Shown here: positions 52,501-63,800 of the stretch, one piece after another
Layout of the letters: every line of letters starts with the position of its first letter
Position numbering within the stretch: the first letter of the stretch is position 1
Assembly (NCBI RefSeq): GCF_016802725.1
Contig: NC_052668.1
Location: 21,260,501-21,324,500 of the forward strand
DNA: 64,000 bases
Reading direction: 5' to 3'
Source: Solenopsis invicta
Taxonomy: Eukaryota; Arthropoda; Insecta; Hymenoptera; Formicidae
Position numbers and translations under genes: made by a program
The notes under the pieces: generated by a model
Database searches by the model: none
Told to the model about the DNA's origin: nothing
The model's input: only the letters and a program-made list of their open reading frames with translations

Positions 52501-55500
52501 TTCTGCGACATGTTTTTAATTGAGGTTTTTGAGGTTGTCGCTGCTGCTGCTGCCGCTACTGTAAACACGCTAGCCGCTATTTTTTTTCAACCACTGCGGT
52601 TTAATTACCGTAATTCTTAATATCGGTTTAATATCTCTTAATATTATATGTTCGCGAAAGCATATTGGCAAGTAATTTACTGATCAATAATCTGAGTTTT
52701 CTTTTCTCTCACATATCGAAAAATGAATCATATTCCCCACCCCCTATTATATCGAGCACTCCCAGGATAAGAGCCCACCTCGGGTGAGCCCCCCGCCCCC
52801 CTTTGGAAATTGAAAATTCTAATCTCTTTCTGTCCCCCCTTTCTGTCTCTACCTCTCTGTCTCTATCTCATCTTTTATTTTTTCACGCACCCCACACACA
52901 GACTAAGCTCGGCCGACCAGGCGCGCTGCAAGAAAAAGAGGTTAGCACAATATCTCTGTTGTGCGTGTACGCATATGTATATTTTTATATTATTTTGTAT
53001 TATACACGTTTATACATACGTTATCTTGATATTATTTTCTTATTTATTGCGTGCTTAAAATTTGGATATTATACAGGATGTCTTTGAATAACTTCCAAAA
53101 GTCTCGTTTAGAAATTGGATTAATAAAAATTTTGAATATTTATTAATGAAAATTTGGTACCCCATTCTAAATAAAAAACTGTATCGACATTAATTTCAGT
53201 CAAGCTGTGTCAGAAATTTTCTTACGTTATAGATAGTCTGCCTAATTTCTCTTCACATTTCTGCTAAGAAGAGATTGTTGGTAAACTAGTTAATTTCGTA
53301 CAAATAAAATTTTTGGATGTTATTCTAAACCTGTTTGTTCTATAAATATTTTGCAAAGAGCACTTTCTCGCGACAGTTAACGTCGACGAAATGCGCTTGC
53401 AGACGGTGTTTTTTTTTTCGCATTGTATCGATTTATGCAAATCTTGTAATTAAAATTAAAAACACATATGAGTCGATTCAATGTGCGTAACGCCTGAAGA
53501 AGCTCATTACGGTCGCGTTGCGGAAATTCTGCTTATTAGTTCGAGCGGATACACCTGTACATTTTATAGTGGCTGTATAGATGCAGTTTAGATGTAATTG
53601 TAATGGTGGTAAGAAATTGGAATTAACTTTGTCGTTACAAATAATTTGTGAGGGAAAATTGCTAACGCATTTTCTATTAATTTTATTGTGCTTCGAAAAA
53701 ATTGTTCATACGAGAACTACCACCATTAAGAATTAAGTAGTCGCAGTACGACTCGGTGTCGGACTTGTCGCAGTGGTGTAACTTTATTTTAGCGTTCACG
53801 GTATACTCCAACGAGTGAAATAAAATATCTAAAAATTTATTTCGTAAGATTATTTTTATGAATTTTATTTTAATATCTAATAATGTAATTATATTTTTGT
53901 TAAAAATAATTCATTATTTACGCAAATAATTTTTAAATTGCACATATTTTGAAACATATTTTGCAACAATTTTTATGATAATTTTGCTCTTTTGAAAGGT
54001 CGACGTTGGAGATTCCGGTTCTCTTCTGCAATTTTGCATGTCACTGCGATAGATTTGAAACCGAGCGGTTTGCTCTTCTATGTCAAGAATATATATGTGT
54101 GAAATAACTTATTCATGTAGAACTTTATGTATAGGTGTAAATATTTATCGTGCTCACACTATATGTGTCAATAGATTCGATCGAAATGTTCTCATTTTCA
54201 TCGTCACGAATACGATGTCTTAAAAAAAAAAGAAAACTATACTTATGCAATCATACTATCATTCCAATTCGTACATGTACGACATCGTATTTGTGCACAT
54301 CGTGTAGATATTGTAACGTGTCTCTTTGTAAATAATCCTGATAACTGAATTTCCCGATTAGACGAATATTCGAACGACAATTTAATTGACGAGGATCAGA
54401 TTGGTTCACGAAGTAAGCAATCATTTCATCGCCAGAACATTAAAAGTCATTCATGTCATACACATCATATCGAATCCACGTTTCTTTTTCTTTTCCCCAA
54501 CTTTCTGTACCTTAAACTATTTTTCTTAAATTAATATATTTTCGTATTCTAACATCGGCTTGCGAGGACAGGCCAAAAATATAGCTAACGATTCCTATCG
54601 TAGATTGATAAAATAAAATTAGCTTGCACTAGCTGGGATAATTAGTTATAAAAAAATGGTTTAATTTAGTGTTATATAATATTACAGTATTAAATCTAAT
54701 TTGTGATAATTATAAAAGAGAACTGTTTTTTAATTGTTTTCAATTGATATTTTATATTTTCTTAATTCTGCCTAAGATTGTCCCCTCTCGTGCAATTTAT
54801 ATAATCCCGTCTGAAAGTCTCCTGACTGATAATTTTATATAAAGAATACTTAACTATTATGTTCCGACTTAAAATTCTTATCCTGTAACGTGTAACTCGT
54901 GATTCGCACTTTCGCTTTGCGATTCACATATTGTGACAAATTTTGACACGATTTCATGCGCTGAGTGTGCATCGACGCACGAATATCGCATTCTCATTAT
55001 CGTAAGAACACGAATTTCATCAACGAGCATCACTCATTTGTTTCTAACGTTGAAAGCAGGAATGATATAAAAATATCTACGTAAATTGACTTTGGTATCA
55101 TTTATATTTTTTGTTATTAAACTAGTCTCATTTTTGAGAAATGTTGAAATTACATTTTCCTGCTTTCATCGATTTCTTATTCATCCAATTAATACATTCT
55201 CTTTCTGTGCCCTCTGTCCGATTATGCGTATTCAAGAAATTCTTACTTAGAGATTTAGTTAATTATTTTTAGCATAAATTATTTATAAAAAGCAAGTAAG
55301 TTAATGTTGTTAAAAATTTTGGAAATAATTTTCTAAAAACATATAAATGAAATATGAAAATTTAATTAACTTGAAGATTAAAAACAGTTAGATTTAAAAA
55401 GATTAATAATAGGACAGTAATTAGTTTGCTAATTTTACGGAACTGTCGTTGGAATAAGTAAGAAAAGTTCTTGAAACCGCGATTGAAAAATTTGCCACAG

Positions 55501-57829
55501 AAAGTCATCACGTGAAAATATCCATTGTTTATCGATCCCATCTTGCTAATCAATGTATTCTGAGAAAAGAACGTGTTTTTAGCATTGTCACTAATACTAT
55601 TGAAACTCACTCAGTGACTAACACTTGTGAACTAATGTTTGAAATGCTGATTAATAATGTGAATTAATTTTCAATTGTAAATAATATTAACTCACAACAA
55701 TTAAATGTGAATAAACGTAAGTAATTAAAATGTAAAAGAAATATGCAAAGTCGCATGAGCGCTGCAGATTTTTCAAGCAATAACGGCGACTTCCATTTTT
55801 TTTTACTTTTTCATTAACTTCTGTTTTGCAAAGAAATAATATAATCAGTTTTTATCGTTGCGAGGTGAAAATTAAGATCAGAAGAAGCGCTTGTAGAAAA
55901 TAACTAAATATTCATCTAACTGTCATTTTTTGTGTAATATTATTAGGTACGTATTATTAACTACAACAAATAGCAATTTGCGTTTCTTTGATCCTCATTA
56001 CATTGATTTATCATCAAAGTCAAACTTTTAATTTATGTCATCAACGGAAGTCGTCGCGCGCCGTGCTTAAAATTTTCTCGCTTTTATTCAAAAGCTTTTT
56101 AATGTCTATGTTAACGCGACAGTAAAATGCGTGTAAATCTTGCTCACATTTTTATTTGAATGGTGCAGCGTCGTCGTCCGAGCACAGCGGACATCAGAAG
56201 ACCCAGCGTGGCGGACCTCGAGAATAGGATCAATTTACCTAGCACACCTCTGCGAGATGTTGGACCAGGTGGACCACCCCAGATCGTTGATGTCCAGGAA
56301 TCGTACTCCGCCGTCGAAGGTATTGCATTTTGTTTCTATAAAATGAGAAAATGATTGTCCCAAAATTAATATAATCGCAGTGATAATAACAATGTCTTAC
56401 TAATCGCAGTGATAATAACAATGTCTTACGTTGTTAAATTGTTTTTGATACTAGGATAACTGTTCAATTGTTGTCGTAAAATAAAAAATATGAAAGTGCT
56501 TTAAAAATGTTAATTCTACGAGTATTATTAATTCTTGACAGACTCGACGGCGTATCTCACCGTCGCGGTGGAGGGCAACCCCGCGCCAACTTTCAAGTTC
56601 TACAAGGGCATCACCGAGATCATCGAAGGTGGTCGCTTCAAGTTCCTCACGGACTCGGAGACCAACACGATCACCCTCTGCATGAGGAAGACGAAGCCCA
56701 ACGACGAGGGCACTTACAAGATCGTCGTGAGTAACATCCATGGCGAGGATTCCGTGGCGAGGATTCCGCTGAGATGCAGCTCTATGTTTCCGGTGAGTCG
56801 GCTTCTTTCAGAGCTTGAACACTGAATAAGAAACATCAACATTCAACGCATCAAGCTTTTTCTATTTTATTTACTTATATTGGAAAAATTTGGGTATTAT
56901 ATAGCATTAAATATATTTTCAATATATTCCAACTTGAAAAACGTGATGGCTCAAAATTTCCTCTGTAGTGCAAATTGTAATTTGTTGTATGAATTTTATA
57001 ACAGACGCCAGTGGCATGGACTTCCGTGCTATGTTGAAGAAGAGGAAATATCAGAAATGGGGGCGAGAAGAGGCCGAACAAGAAAAAGTAGATTTGAAGG
57101 AAGTCGAGAAACCAATGCCGGCGTTGAAGAAAGTAGAAAGGGTATGTGTATCCATTTTACTTTATACTAAAAAATACATACAAATGATATAAACTATATG
57201 CAGACAAATTATTAAGTTATTAAGTTAAATTTTTAATCAACATGGAGTTACTTTTATATAAATATTATTCAACTTATATCTTCAATTTTAAAAGTTTAAT
57301 AAAATTGTTTCGCGTAATATTTTTATTAAATGAAGCCAATACGCATCATATTTACAATCACCATCAATGTAGTACAAACAATGGGCGCGAATGCGATTTC
57401 AGCACGTTTATTAACAGCCTGATGATGTCTTTATAAATGTGAAAATAGGTGACACATCGATGTTAGATATGCAATATAAATCTAACACCGCATGTTGGAC
57501 TATCCGCTATCTTAATGGATCCACGTTCTAATTTAAATTCTCTTTTCCCTTTTTATTTTTATTTGACAATTATATCGCAACAATTAAGATTTTCTGTCTA
57601 ATTAGAGAAAAATGCAAATAAAGAGAAATTGATAAATATTTTTAACTTTCTATTTAAAATGATAAAATAGAATAATATATATTCTAGATAAAGAGATAAT
57701 TAAATAAATATATAAAATAATGTTTTTTTCATTTAGCATAGCTAAAGGCAGCTTAGAAATATAATTTTTGAAGATGGTATATTTTGAAGTTCTCAGAGCG
57801 CATTTTCTGCCTGTTCCTTTCTCTCTGTT

Positions 57830-57865
<36 letters not shown>

Positions 57866-60800
57866 TCTTCTTCTCTTCTTTGTACCTCTGTCTCCTAGTC
57901 GCTAGGAAACGAACTGCACGGATCGAGCTGGTTCCAAGACGGCGAGGATATAGTCATCTTGACAGCGGGTGTGGAGGTCTTTCGAATTTCCCTCGTCAGG
58001 AAGGGTGAAACTAACTGGAGCTGGCTCAAGGTTTCTTTTCCGAGCGATCCACATAATAAATCCTGTAATAGCGATGACACTATGACGGTTTTAAAACGCT
58101 AACGAGACATTAGAACAATCTCACAATCTACTTTATTTTTTTTTTTTAATATTAAACTTAGATTAAAATAATAATGAAAATGAATAATTTTATAATGATA
58201 ACTAGAAAGTAGAAAACATTTGCACAATGATCTTCTGATCGTTATTAAAAAATTTGAAACCCTATTCTAGTGGCATTATCTAAATTTTGACCATGCCATG
58301 TAAGTTCTTTACTCCTCTCCCTGCCTCGATTTCGTCGCGCAAGCGATGTAACTTTCTCTTCTCATTTTTAACGTACGCACTTTTATGTATGGTTTAGAGT
58401 TAATGCTACACTTTTTGAACTACATCTATCCCTCTTTGTCTCTTTGAGTTATTACTTAAATTCTAGATCTACATCTGACTTTAGTGCTAAGAGTTGATAA
58501 AAATTTAAGATTAATATTTGCTTTTTATAAAATGTATGAAAATTATATTGTGGAGATTATTTTGTTATGTGCACACTGAGGGCTAGCTGTATATCTTTAC
58601 ATTTATCACACATTTCTCTATTAACAAGCAAGCACGATAATTAACGTAACTGAAAAGTCTGAAAATCTCTAATAGAGGAAAGAATGTAAACTGTTGATAA
58701 AATGTGTGACGAAATTGGCATTGTTTCGAATCTTTTGCATGACACTCCTCACATTAGGAGAAAAGCATTATCTCTAAACGTGTAGAAGTATTATAGGAAA
58801 AAATAAGAACTCTGATATAATTGATTTTATAGCTGTAAATAAAAAGTACTTAACAGTAAGATGCACATCGATAATAGCAAGTGCTTTATAAAATCGAATA
58901 GAAATTAATTAAGTACCATCTTTCTTTTTTATTTTTTTTCATTTTTAAATAAATTTCTATTTGAATGTATCCTTTAAATCAGAGTTCTTTGATCGGCATT
59001 TGGCTAATTGTATAAGAGTGGCATTAACCATGATGTGTGTGTGCCGGGCATGCAGGACATCTTCGACATTCAGCGCAGGCCAAGTTTGCAGGAGCTAATC
59101 GTCGACTGGCCAAAACTAGCGGCACACGCCAAGGAGAAGGTTCGCGAAAAAAAAATCTTAAAGCAGTGCATCCTAAGTTTCCAAAAAGCCACGAAACAGA
59201 GAGCAGAACTGCCCCGCAACTTCCTTTGCGCGGTATTCTGGTTAATTAAACTTAAATATCACATGATTATTTAGACATTGTGCATAAAAAATTATTTTAG
59301 TTGTTTAAAGTTGTACGAATTAGGAAATATAGAGATAAGATTTCTTCGATACTTATAATTTGCCAGAATACCTCCGTGTTCTTTGGATTTTCTAAACTTG
59401 ACCCTTTGAACGAGATAAGACATAGAAATTGTGTTGTTGTAACACAGCAAAGAGGTCGGTTCTTGCGCGATGTAGGCATTTAAAGTAACTATGATTGATC
59501 TCTTTGTCTTATTACGGCAGGTGTTACATCAATCCGACTAAGGATGTAAACCGAATAAATCAATGAAAACAAAAGCCAGTCAGTTATTCGCAAGAATTTT
59601 ATATTGCGTTTGTTCCGATTAATTTTAATAAAAGCACGATAAAATTATATTACAATATGTAACTTTTTCGAAGAATATTTTAAAATTCTTGCGAGTATTT
59701 ACGAGATCCCTTTGGCCTGCGCTTTTTTAAATAATCTCCAAAAATTTTAGGAAACTATGAAATAGAGGCGCGAATATAAAGTTGATAATGTTCGTGTGAA
59801 TTCTTGTTGCAGGTTAATTAAAAATTAACAAACTGCAACTGAATTTACCTATGCTCTTCATGCTTAGCTTGATTAAAAATAAATCTCACATATGCTTATC
59901 ATCACGCATGTACACGCTTTCATGAATGTTTTTGAACTAAAATACATAACATGTAGATTATTAGTCAAATCAATTAGACAAGTCTCATTACTTAAACAAG
60001 TTATATAGAATATTCAAATAACATTTCTTGTCATCGCACTTTGCTCTGTTGAGTTATGGTGACTCACTTATCTAAAAAACTGCAGAATTTCAACGCAAAA
60101 GAAAAAAATAGAAAACATTTCTACTAAAAATAGTAATATTTGCGACATTCAAATAATTTAACATTTTGTAATAATAATCATACGTTATGTTTAATAATAC
60201 TTAATGTAGTACTTTTTGACAGTATTTTGTAGCAACTTAACATAATTTAGTAATTATTATAATTATTTATAATAATTGTAACCATAGTTAATCATGCATA
60301 ACTCATAATGACGAGTAGCGACGGTTTATTCAGAAAATTCGAAACTTATGAAGCCAGGGCTAACAATGACAGCTAAATTCGAAGTAAAAGTCCTCCGTGG
60401 CTCTCCGCTGAAAACGATCAGCGAGCAAGATCGACACGATGTGTTTCGGGAAGGTGCTGTGATCGCGGATATGCCTTTTCTTGTTTCTAGAATAGTGGAT
60501 CGCGTAGGCCGTCTCTGGCCGAATTAATACCCGACTGGCCAACCCTGCATCACTTCATCAAGACGGAGGTTGGACCGATTCTCACGTGAATCGAACTCTC
60601 CAATAATTTCACGTGATATTGACTGTCTGTATGCCTGTCGCTGTTGCCTCGACAGTCTTCCGAAACTCGACGATCTATCTATATTCTTTCTTTGACTTGC
60701 TCGAGAACTTGCTCTTTCTCTCGATGACTCTCTTGTCCAAATTAATCGTCTCGCCCCAAATCTTACTGTTATTTCTTCGATTAATAAAAATCTTATTTTA

Positions 60801-63800
60801 TTAATTACTTAAGATGAAATTCGCTTCTTTTACATCTTTTGGCTCGATCTATAACTTCATTTTCTTTAATCCTTCTTTTATTTTCTGAAAGAATACTTTG
60901 TTTAATTTTAAAATTTACTGGAGGGGATCCTATCTGTGATAAATTTTCCTTATAAAAGAATTGTTAATTTAAACAATTACAAAAAATTAATTTTTTTTTA
61001 TAGTAATTAAATTATATTAAATTATTATTGATAAATAAAATTACAAGTTTAATATATTTTATTGAAATATTTCTTGAATTGTTAATTAAAAGTTAAAATA
61101 AATTATGCAAACTTTAATATTAAGCATTATTGTTAAAAAATGAACTTCTTTAAACGTTTTATACATTTATTAAATATATTCTTTTAGAATTAAATTGATT
61201 TAAACGTTAGATAAAATATTCACAGTTGGAGTATCCCTGACATAATAATAATAATATTTTTTTTCATTGGTGTCGTCTCTTAAATGTATCATAAGCAATG
61301 CCTTCTCCAGCAACTATCTTTTTGCGCCTTTTGCTCAAGCAATGGCGAATTTTTTTATCTTTTTCAAGGAAACTTACATACTCTTGTTCTTCTCAAAATC
61401 GTTTAACATCAGATGTTAACAATACTAAGCATGACAAATCACAAGCTTGAAAACAAGCTTGTCCAGCCAGCTCTGTCGACGAACGATTGACCGAACTTTT
61501 TGCAAATTTTTTATCTAGAATTTCCTTTTTTACAATCCTTATAGAGACTTTGTCTCTGTTTCTTTTTTTTTATTGTCCACGCCTTCCATTCCTCTGCTTG
61601 TACGGGGAGGCAGCGACGTTATTTTTTAAGTTTTTCGCCGATTTTTTCTACTACCTTTTTTTATAGCCTGGCAAAGCGATCGCTGTCGATGTTGAACAAT
61701 ACTACTTGGATTTTTCAGCTGAATCTCCGAATATGATTTACAATCGATCTTTTTTTCGCAGAAACAAGAAAGTTTCCTAAAACCACTGGTGGACCAGTAT
61801 GCCAAAGAAGGCAAAGACAAGAAGGTTACCTTCGAAGCAAACTTTTCGAAACCAAACTGCAAACCTAAATGGTTCTTCCGAAAGGACGTAAGTCAGAAAT
61901 AGTTGCTATTTAATTATATAGTTTTATTTTTGTACACTATAATTAATTAAAATATTTTATATCACGTATTTTATAATTAAAAGACAAAGTTAAAAACGGA
62001 AGCAACTGACACTAAATAATTTGCTTCTTTTTTGCAGGAATTATTCCCATCGGCAAAATACAAATTCAAAAACGAAGAGGACTGCTATCAGCTCATCATT
62101 AGTGGACCCAAAGTCGAAGACACTGGAAAATATACAATCGAAATTTCCGGCATATCTAGTACAGGTTTCCTTAATGTAGATGGTACGTAATAATATATTT
62201 TGGATAAATCTTCTCTTTCTGAGAATCAAATTTTTACATAAAAAAAAATTGTGTTTTGAAATTTTAGAACCTGATCCAACGTATACGTTCGTGAAGCCAT
62301 TGTCGAAGAAGACTAGCGGTTTTACCAAACATGAAACTTACATGGAATGTACAGTCAGCTCTAATATGGCGCAAATTTCCTGGTACAAAGGCAAAACGAA
62401 ACTTGAGGTAAATCATCACGCTAAAAACTCGAAAAAATTTTTATTATTTAGAAAATTTCAGTATTATTAAAAAAATTTTATTATTTTTAGGATGGAGACC
62501 AATACAGTATTTCTAAAGACATGTCCGGCGTGTGTCGGCTGGCGATCAGAAATGCAACTCTCGAAGACAGCGGCGAGTATACTTGCAAAATAAACAAGCA
62601 GACGGACAAGACCGAAACTATCCTTACTGTAGTCGGTAGGCATTATTATTACAAATTGCAATAATTCAATTCAATTACAACTCTTGCAATATTTATCTAA
62701 AACTTCAAATTTTTACTTAATCATGCTTTTTTTTAGAATATCCTTACAAGTTCGTCAAAGTGCTGAAACACCAGCAACTGGTAGAAAAGGAAACTTTGAC
62801 CTTACTTTGTGAATTGGATGATGCCGCGGGTGATGTCCAGTGGTTCAAAGGTGACCAGGCGATCACGCCTGACAAAAGGTATTAATAGAGAGAATTATTT
62901 TTTAAATTATTATTAAATTATTAATTAAATTAATGATCAATATTTTTATAATATTTGTTTTTAATTTTTTATAATTTTTTTTGCGCTAGGGTGCAAATCA
63001 AGGAAGAAGGTAGGAAGCGTAAGCTCATCATTAAAGACTGTAAAGTCACGGACGCCGGACTCTATTCTTGCGTGAGCAATGCGGACAAGACTGAAGCTGA
63101 AATCGTGATTAACTGTAAGTGCATCAAATTTTTTAATGTACCCTTAATTTTTTAGAAGAAGATTGATTATGTATCTTTTTTTGGAAATTACAGATGCTAA
63201 TCGTTTCAACAAGAAGCTGAAGGACACCGTTGCTGTGGAGAGAGAGAAATTGGTGCTCGACGTTGAGCTTCAGGATCAGACCGCGCCGGCTGTATTTTAT
63301 TTCAACGGCGAGAAGATCGAGCCCAACGAGAGAGTGGAGGTCAAGAATTTGGGCGGCGGTAAACATCAGTTGATCTTCAATAAAGTGGAAATGACGGACG
63401 ACGGTGAGATTATGTGCGAGAGCGGTCAGCTGACGAGCAGCTGCAAGCTCACCGTGAAGAAGGGTGAAAGCAAGCCAATCGTTGACTTTCCCGACAAAGT
63501 CGAAGGACCCTGCAGTGCCCCGCTGGTCTTTGTTGTGCCTTTCAAAGGTAATGGTTTATATCTTATGCATGATGTAATAAAAGTAGCTGTGGTGTACAAA
63601 CGTTGAATTGTAAAATGGAAAATTTATATTTGCGGTTTCCGCAGTTGATGGCACCAAGCAGAGTCCAGTGGAAGCGAAGCTGATGAAGGACGGCAAACCA
63701 CTACCTCTCAAAGACGTTGAGGTTGTCGTTGGCGAGGATAAAATCACGTATAAGATCAAGAAACCCCAACGCGAATCGTCTGGTATCTATCAAATAAAGA

